Shown: positions 41,140-52,499 of the stretch, piece after piece
Position numbering within the stretch: position 1 is the stretch's first letter
How the letters are laid out: every line of letters starts with the position of its first letter
DNA from: Acanthosepion pharaonis
Taxonomy: Eukaryota > Mollusca > Cephalopoda > Sepiida > Sepiidae
Length of the DNA: 64,000 nucleotides
Assembly: GCA_903632075.3 (NCBI GenBank)
Contig: CAHIKZ030004135.1
Span: 1,081,001 to 1,145,000 of the forward strand
Direction of reading: 5' to 3'
Notes under the pieces: model-generated
Seen by the model: the letters and a program-made list of their open reading frames with translations, nothing else
Databases searched by the model: none
Told to the model about the DNA's origin: nothing
Translations under genes and position numbers: made by a program

Positions 41140-42610
41140 AAGTTGAAGGAAAAATACATGGACAGTGTGAAAAGAAGATACGAGGGACAAAATGGAAACT
41201 CGAAATGGGACACACTAAAATAAGCTTTAGTGACATCAACAAACGATGTCATCCCAAAGGAGAATGGACCAAGAAGGAAAAACGAATGAATCACAGACGA
41301 GATTCTTGACATGATGCAAAGGCGAGAGAGGACAATGCCAAGACATGAAAACTACACAATGAAATAAGGAACAAATGCAGGCAGACTAAAGAGGAAACGA
41401 AAAATGTGCATAAATACAGAGAATGTGTATCAAGGACAAAGGAAATAGGCATCTTGGAACGCTCATATTAGAGAAAGAAAAAAATTCTTCAGTGCTGGAA
41501 CGAATATATTGGAGAACTCTTCCACAGAGAAACAGAACAACCCCGCAATACACAGAATTAACGACTGGCCGGAAATATCAAAATTGGAAGCTGCATTTGC
41601 TAAAATGAACAGAAAAAAAGCAGCAGGGCCAGATGCAATTGGAATAGAGATGATGGTAGCCTTAGACGATTTCGGCATAGGCATGATTGCAGAAATAATA
41701 AATGAAATCTACAACAGTGGAGATACGCTGGAAGGCTTAAGCAGATCTATTTTCATAGCACTGCGTAAGAAACGAGGCGTAAACGAATGTGAAACGCACC
41801 GAACAGTCAGCCTAATGAACCACATAACAACAATCATCATCCAAATTCTGATGAATAGGACGCGCAGCAGAATCAGACAAGAACAGTGCCGGTTCATTAA
41901 AGACACCGGAACAAGGAACGCAATATTTATTATCAGAAAGAGCAATACAAATGCAGAAGAACGTTGCGCCTATGTTTTATAGGCTACGCAAGGGTGTTCG
42001 ACAAAGTACACCACAAAGAAGATATGTTAAAACTGCTCAGCAACCTTGGCATATTCGCGAAAGACATTAGAATAATCAAAACGGCTGCATAAAGATAAAA
42101 AAATAAATAAGTTCAGCGGTTATACAAAAATAGAAAGGAATGTAAGACAAGGATGTGTTTTCTTACAGGACTTAATCAACCTATACAGCGAGGCGATTCT
42201 GAGAGAATTACAAGTTCTACTAGGTTTCTTTATTGGCGCCTACAGTCTTATCAACAGTATAAGATATGCAGATGACAGTGCTGATATCAGACACGTAAAA
42301 GAAACTACAAAACCTCCTAAAGAAAAAGAGCGGGAAGAAGGGACTAAGCATAAACAAGAAGATAGAATGCATCGTCGTTAGCAAAAAGATGAATCCAAAG
42401 TGCAAATTACAGGTGGGAATACTAAAATGAATCGGGTACAAAAATTTAAACATCTGGGAAGTGTTCTAGCAGACGACGGAAAATGCGACACTGAAATCCG
42501 AAGATGTATTGGGATTACCAAAGACGCATCCCAAACGCTAAGCAGAGACAGGAAAGTTTCGTTGGAAAAAAAAAAGAATGATAACAGTACTTGTCTGAAT
42601 TCAACTTCTC
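41140..42610 (+). pseudogene. RTE-like LINE fragment (linker, RT palm, post-RT)
   Basis: Blocks in order are 'KKILQCWNEYIGELF' (41480-41525), 'KMNRKKAAGPDAIGIEMMVA' (41605-41660), 'EIINEIYNSGDTLEGLSRSI' (41690-41750) and 'ALRKKRGVNECETHRTVSLM' (41757-41817). Then come a 'CRFIKDTGTRNAIF' block (41888-41930), 'SIRYADDSADI' at about 42255-42290 with both catalytic Asp codons, and 'KHLGSVLADDGKCDTEIRR' (42445-42505). The longest open piece is 41509-41982 (157 codons). Stops and frameshifts separate the blocks. It is more complete than the sister at 23.5 kb because the YADD segment remains. Confidence 0.85.
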
Positions 42611-42619
42611 ACTTAGAGA

Positions 42620-43384
42620 AAGAATCTCCCCCTTCCAGTTCCACCAGCTACACAGCCATCACCTTCGTCAGATGCATACCAGCTTTTTAAGTGGGTAACA
42701 TTGGCTCATTTTCGCTTTCTCTAAGGAGCTTTACTACTCCACGTTTTTGCAAACAACCCATTTTTGCATTGCTTGTGATTGTTCTTTGCAAAAATGGATA
42801 TTTTTGTTGCTTTCTGAGCAGAGAATCACAGGTGGAAATGCGTTCCATTAATGTTTCTTTTTTACGGTTAGGTCATGAGGCACACAAACATAATAGCAAT
42901 TCACGTAGCCACGTCATTTCAAATACCTTACAATGCATATATGTATTTTTGTGATGTTGGACGGCTTCACTTGTCACTTTTGCTATGTCAAGCGGAAGCT
43001 CCTTATCACTTCCCCTTTGAAGCTCGTTATATTCGAGACTTCGTAGACGCCGGCACTAGTAGTAACGCCTTCCAATAATATCCGTACTAGTAATACTTGT
43101 TCAAGTAGTAATCGCCAAATAGTGTAATGATCAGAAGAGAATCGTAATCCGTATAGTAGTAGAGTAGAGAGAGTGAACGTATAGCAATAGTAGATAGACA
43201 AGAAGAGTGAACAGTGAACGTATAGCATCACGATACTTCCTATTTATTCACTTCTTTTATGATCACGTGATCTACTTAAAGGAATCGTCTGTGTTACTCA
43301 CTGGCGATCTAGTTTCAAACCACAGTGTCGGCAACAACACTTACATTTATGCAACAGATTATTGTTTTTGTTTTTTGTTGTTTT
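42620..43384. other. Stretch with no recognised gene
   Basis: Mixed unique sequence with a short direct repeat, GTGAACGTATAGCA, at about 43171 and 43214. No domain was recognised in the short frames here. Confidence 0.4.
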
Positions 43385-44060
43385 TTTTTTAAATCATTTC
43401 ACCCCAAGCAAGGCCAGTAGCATGTAGGGAGTGAAAGTGAAAGATTGAGAATAGGGAGGATTGAAGGAAGGACAACAGATGGACGGGATTCAAGTGAACA
43501 GACGATGGCGATTGACGTTGCATTTAAACTTTTGAAGATTGTAATTAGCAGGAAAGCAAGTAAACGGACGGGAGTCCCACAGGTGGGAAGTGCGAGAAAA
43601 GAAACTCTTGGGGTAAAAATGGAGGTTTCATTTAACTATTTCAACAGTAAAAGGGTAGAACCTAGATGCCAATCTAGTAGCACGTTTAAATTCACGTAGA
43701 AGGGGTACCAGAAAAATAAGCTCGTCAGAGCAGTATTCCATTAACATATTTGTAGAAAAGACACAGGGACGTCACGTCTTATCGGTGAAAAAGTAACTGA
43801 AGTCAAGATGCCAAGTCAGGATCGATTACATTACAGATCCTTCTTTTGATTTTGTCAAGAACCTCATGATGAATAGCAGGAGCACCAGACCAGATATGGC
43901 AGTAATATTCAATGCACGGACGAATGGTAGATGCAAGATGGATTCTGACGGGGAAAAAAATTCCAAGCACGACACAGTGACCCAACTTTCCTTGCTGTAA
44001 TTGAAACTATTGGGTCGATGTAGTCGTGCCACTTCAAATCAGTGAAAAACGTGACGCCAT
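43385..44060 (-). mobile_element. 5'-truncated Jockey/CR1-group LINE copy
   Basis: On the minus strand it starts within the thumb region ('TFFTDLKWHDYIDPI', 44010-44055). It continues through 'ARKVGSLCRAWNFF', 'RPCIEYYCHIWSGAPAIH' (43870-43930) and 'LDKIKRRICN' and ends at the family 3' end near CATTTCACCCCAAGCAAGGC (plus strand, 43394). It has an A-rich tail (plus strand T-run 43380-43390). Frameshifts separate the segments. Confidence 0.85.
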
Positions 44061-44250
44061 GAAGGCGCATTGTGATGCTCTGTTGGTGTCTAGCGACGTG
44101 GAGTATATTTGCGATGTCCCGTGTCATGTAACCGGGATTATTGTTAATCATTGTTTCTTTTTGGGTCTTTATTATTGACTTTAGGCCTACTGGAATATTT
44201 TCAGTCGACCAGATCAAAATTCTCACTTCTAACCCGAACGACGCAATTGC
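44060..44250 (-). mobile_element. Possible mariner helix-turn-helix fragment
   Basis: The minus-strand frame fused upstream of the LINE contains 'INNNPGYMTRDIANILHVAR', which resembles the second helix-turn-helix of mariner transposases (a 'TTRELA'-like core). It is fused in frame to the LINE segment by chance of truncation. No DDE domain is adjacent. The match is short. Confidence 0.4.
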
Positions 44251-45025
44251 GGACATTTACTCTCATCTATGGTAGCAACTCAATAAACGGTACATTTTTT
44301 TGTTTGTTGTTGTTTTATTTTTCGTGCATAAAAGAGCATCGAATAACAAAAACGCACCTCTTTTTTTTTTCATTTTCGTTTTTAACGTACAAACCATTAA
44401 AAGTCAATATTTACACAAATAGAATGACGTATTGAAATGTCAACTTTCAGAATATGTACATTAGTAATAAATTTCAGTCACATGTGAACCGAATTCACGT
44501 GTTCAAACGCCATGGATTGAAAAAACGCTACGAACTTTTGTTCCAACACAATAGCTGTAAATGCACTTCCTAATTTCATTTTTATTAAATAAATTTAAAT
44601 AAAGTTAAAATATCACAATAATTGAAAAATATATTAATTATTTTGCAGTTAAGGCTTCCAGAATTCGATTTATTTGTCTACTTTTGTCTGAAATATATTT
44701 TTTTCCAGAATTCCGTTAAAGCAGGAAGATCTATTACGCACTGATAACTTTCTTTATTCTTCAAGTGCATCAGTCAATGAAAAGGTGATGATATGGTTAG
44801 AAATTCGCTTAGATTTCTAAAATATTTATTTATGCATGATCAAATTCAGTATTGCTAAACTTAAATTATACAATAATTGCAATGAATTTAGAATTCACAG
44901 ATGATCGCACATTGCAATAATCAGCATTATTTCAAGTCGAACACTTGTCTCCTAAGTGATACATTGGCAAATTTTATGTTTTCATTGAAAGAATAGGAAT
45001 AAAAAAAAATGTAATAAATTGATGA

Positions 45026-46270
45026 CTAGAAGAATGGCGAGAAGGAACTATAGGGAGTGGGTATAGGGAGTGGGTAGAGTGAATGAAGAAGAAGAAAGAG
45101 GAGGAAGAAGAAGAAGAGGAGAAGGAGGAAGAGTATAAGGTGAAAAGTAGATGTTGATGATGAAGGGGAAGTGGAGGGAAAGAAGGATGATGAGACGACG
45201 GAGGAGGAAGTTAAGAAGGGTGAATAAGAGGAGGAGGAGGAGGGGGAGCAACGACAGAAGCAGCAGAAGAAGAGGGGGAGGAGGAAGAAAACGAGGATGG
45301 GAGGAAGAAGGAGGAAGTTAAAAAGAAGGATCAGAAATTGGAAGAGGAGAATGAAAAGAACAAGAACAAGGATGAGGCAGAGGAGGAGAAGGAGAAGGAG
45401 GAAGAGAAGTAAAAGAAGAAGAATGGGAGGAAATGAAGGATGATGAGAAGGAGGAGGAGGAGAAAAGAAGGATGAGGAAGAGGAGGAGATGGAAGAGAAG
45501 GAAAAGAAGAAAATAAGAAGAAGGATGAGAAATAGGAGGAGTGGTAGCAGATAGAGAAGAAGAAGAGGTGTATGAAAGAATGAGGTTAAGAAGAAGGAGG
45601 GGGTATGAAAAAGAAGGATGAAGAAGTGGAGGAGACAAGGAGAATGAAAAGAAGAACAATAAGAAGGATGAGGAAGAAGAAGAGGAGGAGAAGGAGGAAG
45701 AGTATAAAGTGAAAAGTAGATGTTGATGATGAAGGGGAAGTGGAGGGAAAGAAGGATGATGAGACGACGGAGGAGGAAGTTAAGAAGGGTGAAGAAGAGG
45801 AGGAGGAGGAGGGGAGCAACGACAGAAGCAGCAGAAGAAGAGGGGGAGGAGGAAGAAAACGAGGATGGGAGGAAGAAGGAGGAAGTTAAAAAGAAGGAAG
45901 AGGAGGAGGAGAATGAAAAGGACAAGAACAAGGATGAGGCAGAGGAAGAGAAGGAGAAGGAGGAAGAGAAGTAAAAGAAGAAGAATGGGAGGAAATGAAG
46001 GATGATGAGAAGGAGGAGGAGGAGAAAAGAAGAAGGAGGAAGAGAAGGAAAAGAAGAAAATAAGAAGAAGGATGAGGAATAGGAGGAGTGGTAGCAGATA
46101 GAGAAGAAGAAGAGGTGTATGAAAGAATGAGGTTAAGAAGAAGGAGGGGGTATGAAGAAGAAGGATGAAGAAGTGGAGGAGACAAGGAGAATGAAAAGAA
46201 CAACAATAAGAAGGATGAGGAAGAGAAGGCGGAGAAGCATCAGAAGAAGAAAAAGAAGAAATATTCAAAA
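45026..46270. repeat. Polypurine tract built from a ~570-bp tandem duplication
   Basis: The plus strand is almost pure A and G for 1.2 kb. A marker segment, TAGATGTTGATGATGAAGGG, occurs at about 45147 and 45717. The order of AGGATGATGAGACGACGGAG, AGCAACGACAGAAGCAGCAG and GAAAACGAGGATGGGAGG is repeated after each. A small deletion distinguishes the copies. Long minus-strand frames (up to about 300 codons of Ser/Leu/Pro/Phe) reflect strand composition. Confidence 0.92.
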
Positions 46271-46753
46271 TGGTGATCATAAAAATGGTAATGATGATTG
46301 TTTACGATCTCATGACTTTACTTTTCTATCTTTCGCGCCGCAGATATTTTTTTCAAAGGCGTGCTTTCTACAGTAGGTTTAATAATGTTGTCTTTTTGGA
46401 GTTGAGAATAATTCAATTTGCGTTTATATCGTGTTCAATTTAAAAGATGGGATATTTAGTTTTCGTTTTATCCTTCCTACTCCGCCACGTCGCTCCGGCT
46501 CCGACTCTTGTCGCCTTGTTTTCTATTACCGCTTCCAGCCGAAATTCTTCCCTTTATGCCTCGAACGAAAATAGCAAAAATAAAGCAACTAACTGTAATC
46601 GCCTTCAATTTGGTTCAGCTCATGTCACGTGACTGATTCTGATGTGAGAGTCTTCGTCGCTAAACTTCAACATCAATTATGTAATTTTAATACGACTGTT
46701 GAAGGGAAAAATTTGTTATTGTTGTTAACTCTTCATATATGTATGAAGAGTCA

Positions 46754-46756
<3 letters not shown>

Positions 46757-46813
<57 letters not shown>
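46757..46813. repeat. (GT)n microsatellite
   Basis: About 28 GT units. A smaller GT run lies at about 46931-46948. Confidence 0.95.
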
Positions 46814-46816
<3 letters not shown>

Positions 46817-47016
46817 AGGGTGTGCATGCGGCCATTTTGTGGTGTGGAGAGAGAAGATTTAACCTTTTGTTTGCATAAATGCGAATATATGAGTATGTGT
46901 TCATAAAGAGACAAGTAGTATGTTTGTGTATGTGTGTGTGTGTGTGTCGGTATGTAGGTACATTTAAATAACTTGAATTTTCATATGAACACGTTTGTTT
47001 TTGCATCAATGAGTAT

Positions 47017-47019
<3 letters not shown>

Positions 47020-47058
<39 letters not shown>
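47020..47058. repeat. (TA)n microsatellite
   Basis: About 19 TA units beside a SINE-like sequence. Confidence 0.93.
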
Positions 47059-47060
<2 letters not shown>

Positions 47061-47064
47061 AGGA

Positions 47065-47150
47065 CGAAAATATGGGGTACTCAGTAAGGTTCGCACTTAC
47101 TATTCAGTTATAACTGATCGAGCGAGACAAACATGATAATCATCACACCC
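47065..47150 (-). mobile_element. tRNA-derived SINE-like fragment
   Basis: On the minus strand, 'GTGTGATGATTATCATG' and 'TTTGTCTCGCTCGATCAG' are followed by 'AGTAAGTGCGAACCTTACTG'. This parallels the head of the SINE at 8227-8371 ('GTGTAATGGTTAAGC', 'TTGTCTCGCTAGAACA', 'AGTAAGTTCGATTCGCACTG'). It is more diverged, and its tail meets (TA)n. Confidence 0.6.
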
Positions 47151-47700
47151 CATCCAAGTCCCACCCTCATTTCTGATATGGTCTATATAGGAAATGCCAA
47201 TGATTTTGGTCTCGCATCTTACTTCTAATGTTTGGACTAATTCTTTTGTTAATGTCCAAGATTTGCAGTCGTACATAAAGCCTGAGATGGTCAATGCATG
47301 CAACAGATAGTTCTTAATTGGAACACAGTTGCCACTGTTGGTAATGCTCTTGAAATAATTTCAATTCTGGAGTCATCTTTGAGTTAAGAACTTTGAATTT
47401 TCTCTCTACTGACCACCTACTTTTATCTTGGTTAATAGCCACCCACCACCATTATTTGCCATGAGAATTATGTTTTCGGCACTTATCTCCATGTCATATC
47501 TGGAAGATGTTCTTAAAAATCTATCTCGGCATCAAAGTGAAGGTTTTTGATGTTGCGATCTCCGATACTGGCTGTGTCCTTGTGTTCCTCAAGGGCGTCA
47601 CTCATCATATGTTCAAGGAATATGCTGAAGAGTGTTGTGGACAGAAGATAGCCTTAGAATAGACCAACTGATATGTGGAAGGACTATAGAGCCCTAAAAC
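47150..47700 (-). mobile_element. LINE fragment, second RTE-like lineage
   Basis: The minus-strand reading has 'FSIFLEHMMSDALEEHKDT' (47570-47630). Then come a diverged ADD-D region and, toward the left, 'YDCKSWTLTKELVQTLEVRC' and 'IIGISYIDHIRNE' (47175-47275). These motifs differ from the RTE-like copies at 23.5 and 41 kb and belong to another lineage with an 'ISY.DH.TNEE' C-terminal motif. Stops and frameshifts throughout. Confidence 0.72.
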
Positions 47701-47839
47701 AGTACTGAGCTACTGGCTTTATCACACAGTTGCTGGAGTTGAATAGTCCAGAAGTATCTGTTTACTCTAATAGTTTATTTATTCTAGAATATCAAAAATT
47801 CCTAATAGAAAAGAATTAATGTATAATGATTATTCTGTT

Positions 47840-48545
47840 TGTCTTATCTTTTTCGATGATTCTGTTTTATCTTTTCTTTTTTGTTGATTCTCTTATGTTT
47901 TTTTTCTTTTTCGATAATTCTGAGTTGCCTTTTCTATTTCGATGATACTGTTCTGTTTTTCCTTTTTCGATAATTCTTATTTGTCTTCTTTTTCGATGAC
48001 TCTTATTTGTCTTTTTCAATGATTCTGATTTGTCTTTTCTTTTTGATGATTCTGTTTCGTCTTTTTTGGTGATTCGGGTTTTTTTTCTGGTTTCTTTCTG
48101 CTGCTGGTATATATACTTTCGATGACAATTTATATTTTCCTGGTACATTTGACCCGCTAAAAATTTGATGGATTCGTATAAATCCAAATGAATAATAAGA
48201 CATAGAATTTTAACAAAAGAATAGTAACAAATGTATTGCTCAGACATTTTGCAAAAGAAAAGATGAGAAATGGAATGAAGTGTGAAAAGTTTAAAACCAC
48301 TTTAAATGTCCTGTAGTTGGTTATTCACATTTTGCAAGAGCGAAAAAATACTTTTTTCTCCATGAAATAGAAAGAGATTGATTCTTTCAAATCTCGCGCC
48401 GTCTGTAAATCGCCAGGAGGCGATAATTCCAAAATCTCGCCATACTGACATTTTATTATCAGGGGACGGTAATCCAACATTTCTTTTTCGATGATTCTCT
48501 TTTGTCTTCTTTTTCGATAATTCTGTTTGTTTTTTTCTCTTTCAA
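47840..48545. repeat. TTTTTCGATGATTCT minisatellite, interrupted
   Basis: The core TTTTTCGATGATTCT, with variants (GATAATTCT, GATGACTCT), recurs about ten times between 47850 and 48080 at 25-35 bp spacing. Two more copies lie at 48485-48530. The intervening 48100-48480 is non-repetitive and may be an insertion. Lysine- and isoleucine-rich minus-strand frames are products of the repeat. Confidence 0.85.
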
Positions 48546-48829
48546 AACAAAACAATGGAACATTTGGAATAAGATTTTAGAATCCCTATACATCACGAAA
48601 GGATGAGTTGTAAAATAATACCGTTTTTTCTCTTAATAGGCTTCTCAGGAGACCGAATAGTCAGCACGTTTCTTAAGCAAACATCGTTTAATTAACATCG
48701 TTAATTCGTTTATACGTTTAAAACAATAGATACAGTCATAATTTATACGCCAATCACAAGATTTTATTTTATTGTTAGTATTTAAAATTAGAATCGCCTC
48801 TTGGTAAAATCTTAAATTTTACACCATAG

Positions 48830-49312
48830 ACCAGCAAAGTATTTTTTGTCCGGCCAGAGAGCTTAATACCTAGACAATAATTATCTAATTAATTTGTGGA
48901 GCAAGTTGTAGGGAAAATATCAGTTGACTTACAATGTGACGAATTTTTTTAATTGAAAATTTAATTCCGAATCTGCTACTGACTTAGACTGGAAAAATAT
49001 TTTGCCAAGCGAAAAATATAAAAGCCTATTGAATGATACGAAAATGATGGCAATCATTATTTGGAAGTATGTATGCTTGGAAACAATTTTTTTCGAAAAT
49101 GAAATTCCTACAGTTAAAAATGAACTTGTATAAATAATATAAAATTAACTTCGTTGTTTTTTTCTTTAAACTTCCAGACCAAGGCAGTCTTGTCGACAGA
49201 GCAATCTCAGGTCGAGACAATTTGTTATAATAACATTTGATATCATGGCTTTCCTCCAAGACAATGCATAGCTTTCCGGCCAGCTCTCTCCAAAAGGTTG
49301 CCCACCCCTGCC
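48830..49312. mobile_element. Possible hAT-type terminus or MITE
   Basis: At 49290-49312 the minus strand reads CAGGGGTGGGCAACCTTTTG, the canonical end of one hAT group. A diverged candidate for the other end lies near 48830 (GACCAGCAAAGTATTTTTTG). No convincing 8-bp duplication was seen, and no transposase is encoded. Confidence 0.45.
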
Positions 49313-49314
49313 AT

Positions 49315-50334
49315 ATACGATAATTTAGTAAAGTGTCTTTATACAATGGAATTAAATGTGTACAGGTATTTTAGCATGTTAAATGTTTTGAAGCGTTAGC
49401 GGGAGTTAAATTGAAAATAATTTATGTCCATCTAGGAAAAAACTTTTACTGGTTTCTTTATTTACTAAAAGTCAAAACTTTTAAGAAATTTCACATTAAA
49501 GACTAACAGGATATCATTTCTTGCTCTGTTTTTAAAATTATCTTTTTCTTGCGTCGTAGACATTTTGTCATGAGTAGAGTGTAAGTATTTCTTTAAATCC
49601 AGTTCTACAATCATTGAGTACACAATGGCATTTTTTGTTATTACAGAATCTCAAAGGTCCATCCTTTACCATTTTGTTTCCGATGTCGATTTAAATTCTT
49701 TGGTAAATAAATTTTATTGTTTAACTTATCTACCATTTTAGCGACCGCTTTTCAGGAAAATTTAAAAGAAAAAGAGAAGAAAGAAAGTGACAAAAACAAG
49801 AGAAAATAAAGAACATCAAAACAAAAAAGAAAAAAAGAAAAGAAAAGAAAGAAGTGGATAAGATCAAATATGGGTGTCGCACACTTTTAAGAGCATAAGT
49901 TGAACGCTTGCCAAAGCAGACAGACGGGCCAGTAGTCATAGCAAAAGAACCATTACGAACGGATTTGCCTGCCGAAAGACATGCTGGGAATCGCTTTTGA
50001 AACCATACTGGAACAGAGAGAGACAAAGACGATGGAAATATTTACGTAGACATTTTATTTGCTATCATTTTTTTTCTTTTTCTGTAATTTTTTTTTTTAT
50101 TTTCTTCGTTTTTATTTACTTATAGGATGTAAATGCTGGCAAATTTGTACATGAAAGAGAAAATCCCTCCTTTAAAACTTGGTTCGAAGTTCAAGAGAGT
50201 TAAATGGAAATCTTGTGGGAAGTACGTGAGAAATGAAAGAGATAGAAAGAGAGAAGAGCATTGGAAATAAAAGGTGAAATCCATAGTTAAGGCAAATAGA
50301 AGATGAAACTTAACGTCTGAATACTCACACAAAA

Positions 50335-50335
<1 letters not shown>
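49315..50335. other. Stretch with no recognised gene
   Basis: AT-rich, with several poly-T or poly-A runs. The minus-strand frame at 49730-50026 has no recognised domain. Confidence 0.4.

Positions 50336-50391
<56 letters not shown>
50336..50391. repeat. Compound (CA)n(TA)n microsatellite
   Basis: About 7 CA units followed by about 21 TA units. Confidence 0.92.
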
Positions 50392-50393
<2 letters not shown>

Positions 50394-50764
50394 AAAATAT
50401 AGTTTTAAGGTGTGCTACTCCCTTGCGCTAGATGGGTGTTGACGTTACAAGAAGGTTCGTCAGCCCTTTTACAGGTCTTGTTTTTAATCCTGCTAGATGT
50501 CTAGACATTCTCCTAACCAGAAAAAGAACTCATCGGCGGGTAGTTGTACTTCATGGAACATTTGGAAAAGGATGGAAATATTTTTTCTTCCAGATAATTC
50601 GTATTGTACCAATGAATATCATCATATTGTCGCTGCTTATCATTAATACACCGGCCTCTTATAGGAAAATGGCGCTGTTTTCTATAATTTATTTGTTTGG
50701 GATGTGATATGCAATGCTTAAATGATTAATGCATATCTCTTCACATGTGTTGCTCTAATTTCCT

Positions 50765-51321
50765 CCTTGTCGGTCGATGATGTCAAATTGGCAGCTGATC
50801 TTAAAAATCACGTACAATCTGCTGTTAACTGGGGCAAGGAAAGGCTTGTTTAATTTTAACGCCTACAAGTAATATCAATGGTCATGACAATGGCGTCTAG
50901 GCTTCAGACACTTTTCTACCGCCGTAATTTAGCTTCTCTGCGCCTTTTTGCATAAATTCTTTCATGGTAATTGTTCTATGAAATGAACTTTCCTCTATGC
51001 TACCTAGACGTTATGAATTTAAGTACAGTACTAAATTAGCAAGATGGTCTCATCAATTTATAGTTGAATTGGCTAGATACAACTTATGCAAACAGTTTCT
51101 TTTCTCGTGCTTCTTGCTTGTGGAACTCCCTTCCGTCTACACGCTTTCCCGCCAAATTTAATCTTCAATAATTTAAATGCAATGTCAATCGCTATCTGCT
51201 GTCTTCATTACTCTTCTATTGTTCTCTTGTTATTGTTAATAATTTTCTCTTTTTTTCTCATTTTTTCACACGTAGTAACCTCTTGTGCATTAGTGGCTTT
51301 AGTGTTTTGCTCGGGTTGAAA

Positions 51322-51322
<1 letters not shown>
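50765..51322 (+). mobile_element. 5'-truncated Jockey/CR1-group LINE copy
   Basis: It begins around 'KLAADLKNHVQSAVNWG' (50785-50840). It has an internal deletion to 'MASRLQTLFYRRNLASLRLF' (50890-50950), then 'SCLWNSLPS' near 51115 and 'FKCNVNRYLL'-like codons. It ends at TTAGTGGCTTTAGTGTTTTG and GGTTGAAATGA, the family 3' end, running into (TA)n at 51323. Confidence 0.82.

Positions 51323-51353
<31 letters not shown>
51323..51353. repeat. (TA)n between two tandem LINE copies
   Basis: About 15 TA units form the tail of the upstream LINE copy and border the truncated start of the next. Confidence 0.9.
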
Positions 51354-51355
<2 letters not shown>

Positions 51356-51970
51356 TGATGCGGATCAACTACATTGAATCAATAGGCACATCTACAGCAA
51401 GGCAAGCTGGTTCTCTGTATCGCGCCAGAAGAGTTTTCTCGTCTGAGTCCATCCTTCACATCCATAAATCTACCATTCGTCTATGCATTGAATACTGTTG
51501 CCATATATGGTCTGGTTCCCCAGCTGTTCATCTCGAAGATCATAACAAAATCTAAATAAGGACATGCAATTTGACCGGTACTGACTTGAGGTCTCGACTC
51601 CAGTTACTTTCTCACCGACGTAATATGGCTTCCCTCTGTCTTTTATATAAATATTTTCATGGAAAACTGCTCTGACGGCCTAGGCCTGAATTTAAGCGTG
51701 CTACTAGGCTGGCATCTCGGTCCCATCCTTATGCTATCGAAAGAGTTAAATGTAACCACCTCTTCTACTTCAACAGCTTTTTATCTCGCACTTGCTTGAT
51801 AACTCTAATCTTCAAAAATTTAAATGTAATGTCAATCGAAATCTTCTGTTGCCTTGATCTTCGTTCTTTCTTTCTTTTTTTTTTTCATCCGTTCTTCTTT
51901 TTGTTCTTTCCTCACCCCCATACTCTCTTGCATACTAGTGTCACTCCCCAACTTGCTTGTGGGGAAATGC
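51350..51970 (+). mobile_element. 5'-truncated Jockey/CR1-group LINE copy
   Basis: It starts at 'MRINYIESIGTSTARQAGSL' (51358-51417). It continues through 'YRARRVFSSESILHIHKSTI' and 'RLCIEYCCHIWSGSPAVH' (51418-51530), and then 'SRLQLLSHRRNMASLCLLYK'. It ends at CTAGTGTCACTCCCCAACTTG and GGGGAAATGCG, the family 3' end, followed by the longest (TA)n in the window. It is the second 3' end in tandem after the copy at 50765-51322. Confidence 0.88.
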
Positions 51971-52182
<212 letters not shown>

Positions 52183-52499
52183 GCCCTATTAAATGAATGA
52201 GAAATGGGGAATGTCTGTTAAGCCGGAGACTTTCTTTGTTTGTCGTATATGTTAAGTTGAACTTATAAAAGAACTTGTGAACATTATATGTCACGTTCAA
52301 CGAACCTTCAACTATCGCTGGTAATTTTCTAGAAAGAAGGTAGGAGCCAGTATAGCGCTTATAGCTAGTGTAGTGTTTGTGTTGTTAAAAATCCGAAGTT
52401 GATGTTTGATATAACAGTTCACAAAGAATTTCTATTTCGAGCAAACTCGAAGACCATTGACTAGTTTCATTCATTCATTCTGTTTCCCATGATCTTGAT

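Noticed and set aside
42983..43350. Possible fifth LTR starting near TGTTGGACGG at 42956
   Set aside because: No matching CA end with a 5-bp duplication could be found.
45026..46280. Minus-strand frames of up to 301 codons
   Set aside because: They lie in a polypurine tract whose complement lacks stop codons. The composition is only Ser, Leu, Pro, Phe and similar, with no domain.
50432..50707. 91-codon plus-strand frame after a (TA)n tract
   Set aside because: No recognisable domain; short and in AT-rich repeat surroundings.
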